38,319 nt of DNA from a virus. The stretch is taken from the IMG/VR virus record IMGVR_UViG_3300009285_010828, positions 1 to 38,319 of that record; one strand, given 5' to 3'. The position numbers and the translations under genes were made by a program. How positions within the stretch are numbered: the stretch's first letter is position 1; every line of letters begins with the position of its first letter. Below the pieces are notes generated by a model. It made no database searches. It was not told the origin of the DNA and saw only the letters and a program-made list of their open reading frames with translations. This document shows, one piece after another, positions 16,472 to 22,120 of this stretch.

Positions 16472-16780
16472 ATGGAATTTGTTAGTGGAATTGTTATATT
16501 GATACAAAATTGGGTTGGTATAGGATTACCAGTAGTTATTGATTTTGTAAATGCCAGAGTCGCAAATTCAAAAATCCGGTTTGTTTTAAGTGTTGTTATT
16601 TGTGCGGTTGTTGCTCTTGCCCTTAATTTTAATAAAGTCTTAGAAGTAAATAATTGGCAGGATGCCGGCATTTTGGCTGGTCAAGTATCCTTTATTTTTG
16701 CCCAAGCCCAGATAGTCTATAAGTTATATTGGGAAAAGAATCCGCTTAGAACAAAGATAATAGGACAACCAGTGGTTTAA
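16472..16780 (+). CDS. Membrane protein, holin candidate
   Basis: The 102-residue product shows three hydrophobic stretches (residues about 3-25, 37-52 and 66-86: FVLSVVICAVVALALNF is the clearest) and a charged C-terminus. A strong ribosome site AAGGGGGTGA precedes the ATG. Three spans and about 100 residues fit class I holins. With the two preceding membrane proteins it forms a compact lysis cassette behind the endolysin; which one is the true holin and which an antiholin cannot be told from sequence. Confidence 0.6.
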   Translation: MEFVSGIVILIQNWVGIGLPVVIDFVNARVANSKIRFVLSVVICAVVALALNFNKVLEVNNWQDAGILAGQVSFIFAQAQIVYKLYWEKNPLRTKIIGQPVV

Positions 16781-16783
16781 ATC

Positions 16784-17011
16784 ATGGGTGAAAGATTGGT
16801 AAATTCTTTGGTAGTTTTAAAAGATAATACTTGGTGGTCAGGGCAAATACCTTGCGGTACGGTTGATGCTATCTGCAGGGCTTCTCAAGAAGGTGGGCAA
16901 TGGCATGGAACGGTTATTCTCAAAAAGATTGAACATTTTGGTGAAGGTGAGAAAATCTATATTAAAGATCTTTTAATCGAACATAACGGCAGACAGCAAA
17001 GCAAAAATTAG
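16784..17011 (+). CDS. Hypothetical protein at the end of the lysis cassette
   Basis: The 75-residue protein contains CGTVDAICRASQEGGQWHG and strands around it (VILKKIEHFGEGEKIYIKDL), a small beta fold with no membrane segment. It starts three bases after the previous stop, without a clear ribosome site, so it depends on coupling. It is the last gene before the gene-poor region. No function can be assigned. Confidence 0.5.
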   Translation: MGERLVNSLVVLKDNTWWSGQIPCGTVDAICRASQEGGQWHGTVILKKIEHFGEGEKIYIKDLLIEHNGRQQSKN

Positions 17012-17033
17012 GGCTTGACAGATCATCTCGCGA

Positions 17034-17062
17034 TTGATTATTGTTAAAGTTGAGGGTATAAT
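17034..17062 (+). promoter_or_regulatory. Sigma70-type promoter before a hairpin terminator
   Basis: TTGATT (17034-17039), a 17-base spacer and a perfect TATAAT (17057-17062) form a good promoter. The start point would fall near 17068, only about 12 bases before the terminator hairpin at 17080. The -10 and start overlap TGCAAACACA (17062-17071), whose exact inverted copy TGTGTTTGCA lies at 17111-17120, so protein binding or DNA-level pairing may control it. The product would be a short RNA of about 80 bases, or a controlled readthrough transcript. Confidence 0.55.
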
Positions 17063-17079
17063 GCAAACACAGTAAAGAG

Positions 17080-17148
17080 CCTATTGGCGGGGCTTAAAAC
17101 CCCTTAAAATTGTGTTTGCAGTTTTAAGCCCTACCAGTAGGTTTTTTT
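17080..17148 (+). terminator. Long hairpin terminator / attenuator
   Basis: Arms 17080-17100 and 17121-17141 pair over 21 positions with one mismatch and two G-U pairs, followed by seven T residues (17142-17148). This is a strong intrinsic terminator for the lysis operon. The loop contains the 10-base inverted copy of the promoter-overlapping sequence, and the left arm contains a competing small hairpin (GGGG-cttaaaa-CCCC), which suggests alternative folds and possible attenuation. Confidence 0.75.
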
Positions 17149-17183
17149 AATGCAAAAATTATCTCAAAACATATTTGAAAACA

Positions 17184-17418
17184 AAATAAGTCTGGTAGCG
17201 GTGAAGACTATAAATTAGACCGCAAGGGGGTACGCTACGGCCGCTAAAGGAAGTGCCGAATAGCGACGGAAAAGAGAAGAACCGTTAGTTCTTCTAAAAA
17301 GTGACGCGTCCATTATAAAAATTCTGAAAGCACCTTTTTAAAAGGTTAATAAAAACACGCTCTAAGCGTTGGGGGAAACCAACGGAAGGGGGTAAGATAG
17401 CTCTGGAAAAGAGTTAAG
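17184..17418 (+). ncRNA. Candidate structured noncoding RNA
   Basis: No ORF of useful length lies here, but short stem-loops follow one another: GTAGCG/CGCTAC (17195-17200 with 17233-17238), CGCTA/TAGCG (17242-17246 with 17261-17265), AGAAGAAC/GTTCTTCT around a CGTTA loop (17275-17295), ACCTTTT/AAAAGGT (17332-17346), CGTTGG/CCAACG with a GGGAAA loop (17367-17384) and CTCT/AGAG with a GGAAA loop (17401-17413). Some helices are alternatives: GCGGT/ACCGC (17198-17223) excludes the first. GNRA-like purine loops are typical of folded RNA. I do not recognise a known class. RNA character is inferred from structure only. Confidence 0.5.
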
Positions 17419-17489
17419 TAAAAAAACTGTTCTTAATACTAAGGTGTTACAAAAAAAAGAGAATTAGTTATTAGCTTTAAGTTGATTGC

Positions 17490-17520
17490 TTGACAAACAT
17501 ATTACAAGTATGATTATAAT
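17490..17520 (+). promoter_or_regulatory. Promoter with shared operator-like spacer (copy 1 of 3)
   Basis: TTGACA (17490-17495) and TATAAT (17515-17520) are separated by 19 bases. The sequence from the -35 through AACATATTACAAGTATG is identical to copy 2 at 18737 and differs at two positions from copy 3 at 20160. Spacers are normally not conserved, so a regulator probably binds here. It should drive the genes from 17653 on. Confidence 0.7.
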
Positions 17521-17652
17521 AAATAGATGGTTACAAACTATCTGCCTAGTGCCGTTTAGCGGTAGAAGAGCAAAAGAGAAAAGAAGAACAAAAGTTTTTC
17601 GAAGTATTTATACCTTACCTACACGGATTCGGCATAGGGCATTAAATTTAAA
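17521..17652 (+). promoter_or_regulatory. Structured 5' leader
   Basis: Downstream of the 17490 promoter lies a leader of about 125 bases. It holds a small hairpin (AGATGG/CTATCT, 17525-17543) and a longer-range helix in which GCCTAGTGCCG (17544-17554) pairs with CGGCATAGGGC (17630-17640), with one mismatch and two G-U pairs. Inside are CCG-ttta-CGG type pairing and an A-rich purine stretch. The ATG at 17653 follows 12 bases after the closing helix. This may regulate translation of the first gene; there is no recognised riboswitch class. Confidence 0.45.
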
Positions 17653-17832
17653 ATGAAACCAAAAAAAATATATACAGTTTCGACCTTCATTTTTAAGTCA
17701 CTTGCGGAAGCGGAAAAACAAATAAAAAAATGGAACGACCAACACGATCTTGATGGCGAAACGAAAGTCTTTGAAATTACAGGCAAAGTTTACGAGCCAG
17801 TATTAAAATTACAACCCACTAAATTAAAATGA
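17653..17832 (+). CDS. Small hypothetical protein
   Basis: This 59-residue ORF starts with ATG after the structured leader and is basic (MKPKKIYTVSTFIFKSLAEA then EKQIKKWNDQHD). A helix-strand pattern with an acidic middle and EITGKVYEPVLKL end suggests a small folded domain. It overlaps the next gene by ATGA, so the two are coupled. The function is unknown. It is probably the first gene of the early/middle operon served by the 17490 promoter. Confidence 0.6.
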   Translation: MKPKKIYTVSTFIFKSLAEAEKQIKKWNDQHDLDGETKVFEITGKVYEPVLKLQPTKLK

Positions 17833-17993
17833 TTGACCACGACTTGGAAATAGAGCGACAAGCACACCCAGAGAACTTCGAGCGAAGAGCCGAAGACAAT
17901 ATACAGCCGCCTATTATTCGTTACGAAACAGTGGACGAAGTGATGGCTCTTTTAAGACCGCGTTGGGAAAAATGGCAGAGGTTAAATGAATGA
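17829..17993 (+). CDS. Small hypothetical protein
   Basis: The 54-residue product is highly charged (DHDLEIERQAHPENFERRAE) and ends VMALLRPRWEKWQRLNE. It overlaps both neighbours by ATGA junctions (17829 and 17990), strong evidence of real translation. Its codon use is somewhat more GC-rich than its neighbours, which may mark recent arrival. No family is recognised. Confidence 0.6.
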   Translation: MIDHDLEIERQAHPENFERRAEDNIQPPIIRYETVDEVMALLRPRWEKWQRLNE

Positions 17994-18595
17994 AAGACTA
18001 CATTAGAACCAGATATATTCCTAAATGGCAAAAATTCCCTTGGACATTTAAAACTTGGCTAGAAAATAACTGGTGGGCGGTAATCATTGCTCTACAAATT
18101 GTAATCATTGGGCTTATTCTTTTTGACCATAGAGTAGCGGCAAAAATAGAAATAGCCGCGCCAATTCCGGATAGCCAAATAATAAAGCCTTCGCCTTCGC
18201 CGGATCCATCACCGGAAGTAAAGATCGAATCATATAAAGTAACAAAGCCGGAAACTAAAACATCAGAAGTCAAAACTAATTGGACGGGTACGGCCAGTTA
18301 TTATAGCCGCGCCGGTTGTGTCGGATGTAAATATAGGAATGGCAAAGAGGGTTGGAATTTATATATGCACAATGGGGAAGTTTTAGACGATACAAAACTA
18401 ACGGTTGCTTTTAACTGGCTACCGCTCAATTCTATGATTAAGGTCACAAACATAGATACTGGAAATCATATCAATGCCAAAGTAGCAGATACCGGCGGAT
18501 TTAACAGGCTTGGCCGGATTGTAGATTTAGGTTTGGCAGTAAAAGAAGCCATCGGATGCAATCATTTATGCCAAGTGAAAGTAGAAAAAATATGA
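17990..18595 (+). CDS. Membrane-anchored RlpA-like (double-psi beta-barrel) protein
   Basis: At 201 residues it has a basic N-terminus, one membrane span (about 29-46, WWAVIIALQIVIIGLILF), a Pro/Ser linker (SPSPDPSPEVKIE) and a C-terminal double-psi barrel. TGTASYYSRAGCVGCKYRNG (about 98-117) with LTVAFNWLPLNSMIKVTN and VADTGGFNRLGRIVDLG resembles RlpA/MltA-like enzymes and the 3D domain, with the conserved aspartates and the DTGG loop. Family members cleave or bind glycan strands of peptidoglycan, so this may act outside the membrane on the cell wall. The four cysteines (CVGC and later CNHLC) are extra. It overlaps the preceding gene (ATGA). Confidence 0.75.
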   Translation: MKDYIRTRYIPKWQKFPWTFKTWLENNWWAVIIALQIVIIGLILFDHRVAAKIEIAAPIPDSQIIKPSPSPDPSPEVKIESYKVTKPETKTSEVKTNWTGTASYYSRAGCVGCKYRNGKEGWNLYMHNGEVLDDTKLTVAFNWLPLNSMIKVTNIDTGNHINAKVADTGGFNRLGRIVDLGLAVKEAIGCNHLCQVKVEKI

Positions 18596-18740
18596 GTCAA
18601 AGTATTATTTATAAATATGTTTGTAGAGAATGTGGTAAGAAAAGACAATCTGTTAAAAAAACAATTGCAATGGGGGGGGGCTTTGTAAGAAATGCAAATT
18701 CCCAAAAGTAGTGAAAGGACAAATAACTTTAATCACTTGA
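18592..18740 (+). pseudogene. Zinc-ribbon gene interrupted at a G-run
   Basis: From ATG 18592 the frame reads a zinc-ribbon start (YKYVCRECGKKRQSVKKTI), then hits a run of nine G residues (18672-18680) and stops at 18709-18711 after 39 residues. In the +1 shifted frame the sequence continues LCKKCKFPKVVKGQITLIT and ends at 18738-18740. The pair CREC and CKKC would complete a zinc ribbon of about 49 residues if the run had ten G. So it is a frameshift, a sequencing error in the homopolymer, or phase variation. The stop lies inside the next promoter. Confidence 0.6.
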
Positions 18741-18766
18741 CAAACATATTACAAGTATGTTACAAA
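18737..18766 (+). promoter_or_regulatory. Promoter with shared operator-like spacer (copy 2 of 3)
   Basis: TTGACA (18737-18742), then AACATATTACAAGTATG exactly as in copy 1, and a weaker -10 TACAAA (18761-18766) at 18-base spacing. The direct repeat TTACAA occurs in spacer and -10. It should serve the HTH protein at 18778 and the RecT operon. Confidence 0.65.
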
Positions 18767-18777
18767 TAAAGGGATGA

Positions 18778-18972
18778 ATGGAAATACAAATGCAGGGACA
18801 TTCGAAAGTCAAAAAGGAATCAGCAAAATTCTGGTTTAAGGTTCTGGGAGATTATCACGAAGGTTTAAGCGCTGATGAAATAGCTTTGAAATATACAAAT
18901 CCTAAGACCGGAAAGCCTTATACCAGACAACATATTTACTGGATATTAAGGCAAATAAGAACTAAATTTTAA
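18778..18972 (+). CDS. Small HTH DNA-binding protein
   Basis: This 64-residue protein has a helix-turn-helix pattern: a first helix (KFWFKVLGDYHEGL), then SADEIALKYTN with the turn at NPKTGKP and a recognition helix YTRQHIYWILRQIRTKF. This looks like the small homeodomain-like proteins that phages use as regulators or terminase/replication helpers. It stands directly behind the shared promoter copy 2 and before the recombinase, so it is a candidate for the regulator of that promoter set. AAAGGGA (18768-18774) ahead of the ATG can serve as ribosome site. Confidence 0.6.
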   Translation: MEIQMQGHSKVKKESAKFWFKVLGDYHEGLSADEIALKYTNPKTGKPYTRQHIYWILRQIRTKF

Positions 18973-18992
18973 GTAAAGCAAAGTGAGTTAAA

Positions 18993-19961
18993 ATGAGCGA
19001 ACCAATTAAAAAAGCAGAAGTTATCAAAGAAGTCGAGGCTACCAAAACATTAAAAGTAATTCAAGAAGGCAAGAATAAAAAACTTCTTGAACTTATACCG
19101 GAAGGCCACAGTCCCAAATTATATCTTGATCTTATTAAAGAACAAATATTTATTCCGGATAGAGCCGGTAAACCGCGCCGCGATGAAGATCTACTCCTCT
19201 TTTTATATGTCTGCAAACGAACTGGTTTGGATCCACTGACAAAACAGGTTTATGCCGTTTTCCGATGGTCTACCCGCTATGGTCGTGATACGATGGTAAT
19301 CCAGTCAGGGATAGATGGAATGCGCTTAGTTGCTCAAAGAACTGGCCAATATGCCGGCTCAGATGACATCAAATACACTCCGGAAGATGAAATAGCCAAA
19401 TACCCCATTAAAGCCACAGCAACCGTTTATAAGATCATTAGCGGTGCTAGAGTGGCATTTACGGCAACGGCACGGTGGATAGAATATGTCCAGACTGATA
19501 ATAAAACTGGCAAGCCAAATGATATGTGGGAAAAGATGCCTTATAATCAGCTTGGTAAATGCGCAGAGGCATTGGCACTCCGCAAAGGATTCCCAAATGA
19601 ATTATCCGGAATTTATAGTGATGATGAAATGCAACAGGCAAATAATATCCTTGGCGATCTGACTGCCCCAGATCGCTTTAAAAAACCGGAAGAATCGATA
19701 GAAGTAGTGCATGGGGCGCCAGAGATAGAAAAACCGGTTGAAGATAAACCAAAGGAAATAGGCAATCCAGAAGCCGCCAAACAGCCCAAGAAGCCGGAGA
19801 AAATAGAAGAACCGAATGTGGAGCAAGTTGAGCCGGATCTTGGAGCTATGCAGGAAAAATTAAAAACTCAAAGCAAACAAAAAACGATTGAAGGCCGTGA
19901 AGCTATTATTAAAAGAGTAGCACAATCAAGGCAATTGGCAAAAGAGGTGAAAGCAGAATGA
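18993..19961 (+). CDS. RecT/Bet-family single-strand annealing protein
   Basis: The 322-residue protein matches the phage recombination protein Bet/RecT family. The core (about 55-205) holds LFLYVCKRTGLDPLTKQVYA, VIQSGIDGMRLVAQRTGQYAG and QLGKCAEALALRKGFPNELS, which are the family hallmarks. The C-terminal 110 residues are a charged, Pro/Lys/Glu-rich tail that probably is disordered. Such proteins anneal single strands during recombination-dependent replication or repair. No partner exonuclease or SSB is obvious in the window. It precedes small genes in the same direction, and its last bases overlap the next start (ATGA). Confidence 0.85.
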   Translation: MSEPIKKAEVIKEVEATKTLKVIQEGKNKKLLELIPEGHSPKLYLDLIKEQIFIPDRAGKPRRDEDLLLFLYVCKRTGLDPLTKQVYAVFRWSTRYGRDTMVIQSGIDGMRLVAQRTGQYAGSDDIKYTPEDEIAKYPIKATATVYKIISGARVAFTATARWIEYVQTDNKTGKPNDMWEKMPYNQLGKCAEALALRKGFPNELSGIYSDDEMQQANNILGDLTAPDRFKKPEESIEVVHGAPEIEKPVEDKPKEIGNPEAAKQPKKPEKIEEPNVEQVEPDLGAMQEKLKTQSKQKTIEGREAIIKRVAQSRQLAKEVKAE

Positions 19962-20155
19962 AATCATATAAAAAACAAGAATATTATTTTGTTTTAGTTT
20001 GCAATGTTTTAGCACAAATACATACTACATTACTTGAGATTATGCAAAGAGTTGGAAATGGAAGTGCGACGATAGAAACTCACAATGAAACTATAAAAGA
20101 ATTACAAGAGGAACAATCAGAAACTATAAGAATGCTCAAAAAGTGCAAGACTTAA
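19958..20155 (+). CDS. Small coiled-coil protein
   Basis: The 65-residue product is helical throughout: KQEYYFVLVCNVLAQIHTTL, then an acidic heptad-like part (TIKELQEEQSETIRMLKKCK). It overlaps the recT-like gene by ATGA and ends just before promoter copy 3. It may be an accessory of the recombination protein, but this is only suggested by position. Confidence 0.5.
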   Translation: MKSYKKQEYYFVLVCNVLAQIHTTLLEIMQRVGNGSATIETHNETIKELQEEQSETIRMLKKCKT

Positions 20156-20159
20156 TTAT

Positions 20160-20189
20160 TTGACAAACATATTACAATAATGTTACAAA
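20160..20189 (+). promoter_or_regulatory. Promoter with shared operator-like spacer (copy 3 of 3)
   Basis: TTGACA (20160-20165) followed by AACATATTACAATAATG, two bases different from copies 1 and 2, and -10 TACAAA (20184-20189). The ATG at 20196 is only 6 bases downstream, without a ribosome site, so the transcript would be nearly leaderless. Confidence 0.65.
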
Positions 20190-20195
20190 TGAGAT

Positions 20196-20555
20196 ATGCA
20201 AATTGATATAGAAAAACTGAAAAAGTTAAAAGCGGAATCCGATAAAATCTTCTTGGAGCCGGAAGGTGAAGAGATTTTAGTAGAACTTTTGGAACTTCAA
20301 GAACAAGTTGAGGAAGCAATCAAAGCGGCCAAAGTAAAATTAGAAGAAACAGCCCTTAAATTAAATCCTTTATTTTCCAGTATTCAGGCAGATAAAATAA
20401 AAGTTTTTTATCGGGCTTATGGTACTAAATATATAATTGATGAATCCAAAATACGATTTATACCCAAAGAGCTTTATACTTCAAAAACTACTTATACTCC
20501 GGAATCCGATGCAATCGATAAATTTATAGACCAAAACCGAGATTTACCGTTATAA
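20196..20555 (+). CDS. Hypothetical phage protein with coiled-coil N-terminus
   Basis: At 119 residues it has a helical, acidic N-terminal half (KLKAESDKIFLEPEGEEILV ... EEAIKAAKVKLEETALKL) and a strand-rich C-terminal part (IKVFYRAYGTKYIIDESKI). I recall similar small proteins near recombination genes of other phages but cannot name the family. It is the first gene behind promoter copy 3, and the end of the gene overlaps a possible further ORF in another frame (20542). Confidence 0.55.
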   Translation: MQIDIEKLKKLKAESDKIFLEPEGEEILVELLELQEQVEEAIKAAKVKLEETALKLNPLFSSIQADKIKVFYRAYGTKYIIDESKIRFIPKELYTSKTTYTPESDAIDKFIDQNRDLPL

Positions 20556-20730
20556 TCCTGCAAAAAAACAATCTGATGTTTCTATTGTTTGGATTACAAA
20601 AAGACTTTTAAATGATTCTTTTAACTGGATCGAAACAATAGCCTCTGAAATGCATGATTATTTTGAAAGTAATAATCTTTATGAAAAATATGGTGGGAAT
20701 TTGATAGGAAGGGTGGTGCAAAATGGATAA
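20542..20730 (+). CDS. Possible small protein without a standard start
   Basis: A frame open from 20534 to 20730 reads YRYNPAKKQSDVSIVWITKR, then LLNDSFNWIETIASEMHDYF and YEKYGGNLIGRV, which looks like genuine protein. There is no ATG, GTG or TTG early; the first candidate is ATT at 20542, inside the previous gene, and the first ATG comes far downstream. It overlaps the next gene by eight bases. Either a rare ATT start with coupling, a +1 shift from the preceding gene, or a sequence error is needed. Without it, 20556-20722 would be a gap in a packed operon. Confidence 0.4.
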   Translation: MYRYNPAKKQSDVSIVWITKRLLNDSFNWIETIASEMHDYFESNNLYEKYGGNLIGRVVQNG

Positions 20731-20998
20731 AAATAAGCCCAAAAATCAAGGGGATCCGATAACCAAATTAGATGTTTTATATGCCCTTTATAATGAAAAA
20801 CTTGATTTTCTAGTACGAAATGAATGTGATTTGGATTATTATACTTATCTTTGTATTGCCTTCCCGAATGATAAAGAAGCCGTACAACAAAAAGTTGAGG
20901 TTCAAAATAGATTGCCCAAAATCCGCAAGATGGTTGAAATAATAAGAAAACATATTCAAGAAGAAAAAAATCCAAAAGTGTTGGGGGGCGAATCTTAA
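20723..20998 (+). CDS. Hypothetical helical protein
   Basis: The 91-residue protein is mainly helical (ITKLDVLYALYNEKLDFLV, IRKMVEIIRKHIQEEKN) and has no recognised motif. AAGGGTGG lies 7-14 bases before the ATG. It shares one base with the start of the next gene (TAATG), so it belongs to the same operon. The function is unknown. Confidence 0.55.
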   Translation: MDKNKPKNQGDPITKLDVLYALYNEKLDFLVRNECDLDYYTYLCIAFPNDKEAVQQKVEVQNRLPKIRKMVEIIRKHIQEEKNPKVLGGES

Positions 20999-21183
20999 TG
21001 TTTAGTGTTAAATGTCCGAAATGCGGAAGTCACAATATCAGGAGATCCGGTGAAACTTTTATCGGAAGATTTTTTAGAAATTTAAAATATGCAATGTTTT
21101 TGCCTTTGATATTTTTTGTCAAAAAACCACCGACATTTTATTTCTGTTTAGATTGCGACTTTGAATGGAATGTTAGGGGGTGA
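20998..21183 (+). CDS. Small zinc-ribbon protein
   Basis: This 61-residue protein opens with a zinc knuckle (KCPKCGSHNIRRSGE) and closes with a second (FYFCLDCDFEWNVRG). Between them a hydrophobic stretch (YAMFLPLIFFVKKP) may contact a membrane or pack the fold. The start overlaps the previous stop, and the C-terminus provides the GGGGGTGA ribosome site for the RRM gene. It could be a nucleic-acid binder. Confidence 0.6.
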   Translation: MFSVKCPKCGSHNIRRSGETFIGRFFRNLKYAMFLPLIFFVKKPPTFYFCLDCDFEWNVRG

Positions 21184-21189
21184 TATTTG

Positions 21190-21450
21190 GTGAATAATAA
21201 AGTATTTGTGGCAAGTCTGGCCTTTACCGCTACCAGTCAGGATTTATCAGTTCATATGGCGCAGGCCGGAATTGTAAAAGATGCAAAAGTCATTATGGAT
21301 AAAGTATCCGGAAAAAGCAGAGGATTTGGTTTTGTAGAATTTGAAACGCCGGAAGCGGCTCAAGAAGCTATATCTCAATTAAATGGAACTCAACTGCTTG
21401 GTCGGGCAATCGTCGTAACACAGGCCAGAGATCGGATAGAGAGGAAATAG
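21190..21450 (+). CDS. RRM-type RNA-binding protein
   Basis: The product of about 86 residues is a single RNA recognition motif. RNP2 is KVFVASLAF (residues about 4-12) and RNP1 is KSRGFGFVEF (about 42-51), with the two helices TSQDLSVHMAQAG and TPEAAQEAISQLNG in their places and a short basic tail. I chose GTG 21190 because it lies 7-8 bases after GGGGGTGA; a TTG at 21187 would add one residue. RRM proteins of this size occur in some bacteria (for example cyanobacteria), and bind single-stranded RNA. In a phage it may steer host or phage mRNA. It sits among zinc-ribbon genes. Confidence 0.85.
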   Translation: MNNKVFVASLAFTATSQDLSVHMAQAGIVKDAKVIMDKVSGKSRGFGFVEFETPEAAQEAISQLNGTQLLGRAIVVTQARDRIERK

Positions 21451-21454
21451 AAAT

Positions 21455-21946
21455 ATGAGCGAACCAATGAAATGTCCGTATTGCGGGGCTTCGATGAAGG
21501 CATATTGGCATACTTTGACGCCAATACTTATTCGCGCTTTAATAAAATTCCGGCAGGCAGTTTTTGATAAAGGGGAAAATAAAATTCACCTTATTAAAGA
21601 TATGCAGAAGAAATCCTATCAACTTGAACCTTATGAATGGAAAAACTGGACTAAGGTTAGATTTCATGGACTGGCCGCAAAATATAAAATAAATGGCAAA
21701 TGGAAGCGAGGATATTGGTTGCTCACTGCAAGAGGCGCGGAATTTTTAAACGGCAAAATTCAGATTCCGGCAAAAGTCAGAACTTATCATAATAAAGTAA
21801 CTGCCCATGATGAAGTCCTTGTAGCTGTCAAAGACGTGATTGGTTCGATACCTTATGTTGAAACCGAAAAAGATATTGATTTTGATGTTATGTCGATAGA
21901 AGAGGAAATTAATTTTAATGCTCAAGGACAGGGGGTGTTAATTTAA
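21455..21946 (+). CDS. Zinc-knuckle protein with winged-helix-like body
   Basis: The 163-residue protein starts with CPYCGA (a half zinc knuckle, no second pair close by). It continues with AYWHTLTPILIRALIKFRQA, KVRFHGLAAKYKINGKW and GYWLLTARGAEFLNG, a pattern I know from hypothetical phage proteins that look like winged-helix DNA-binding folds. The last 40 residues are acidic. It lies four bases behind the RRM gene and overlaps none. A regulatory or replication-related role is possible. Confidence 0.6.
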   Translation: MSEPMKCPYCGASMKAYWHTLTPILIRALIKFRQAVFDKGENKIHLIKDMQKKSYQLEPYEWKNWTKVRFHGLAAKYKINGKWKRGYWLLTARGAEFLNGKIQIPAKVRTYHNKVTAHDEVLVAVKDVIGSIPYVETEKDIDFDVMSIEEEINFNAQGQGVLI

Positions 21947-22120
21947 ATGATTGAACAAATAATTTTGGTTCTTGTAATTGGAATCTATATAAGTATTTTC
22001 CTTTTAGCATGGCGCCTTAATCAAATTTTTAAACATTTTGATAATGGCGAATTGCATAGGACACTTGCCGGATTACAACAAAGAATGACAAAAGCAAGAA
22101 AAAGAGAAAATACAAAATGA
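21947..22120 (+). CDS. Small membrane protein
   Basis: This 57-residue ORF begins right after the previous stop and has one membrane span (IILVLVIGIYISIFLLAW, residues about 4-21) followed by a basic tail (KARKRENTK). Its TGA overlaps the ATG of the methionine aminopeptidase gene (ATGA at 22117), strong evidence for coupled translation. No family is recognised. Confidence 0.65.
   Translation: MIEQIILVLVIGIYISIFLLAWRLNQIFKHFDNGELHRTLAGLQQRMTKARKRENTK

Noticed and set aside
17150-17218. 22-residue ORF between terminator and structured region
   Set aside because: No ribosome site and very short; it starts directly after the terminator T-run.
17275-17295. Hairpin loop ACCGTTAG as a regulator of the ACCGTTAGA elements
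   Set aside because: An 8-base match is expected by chance about once in a window of this size, and it is identical rather than complementary to the elements.
17150-17460. Group I intron, RNase P RNA, tmRNA or a known riboswitch in the gene-poor region
   Set aside because: A few short strings look alike (GACTATA, AAGATAG), but the conserved cores are not present in order.
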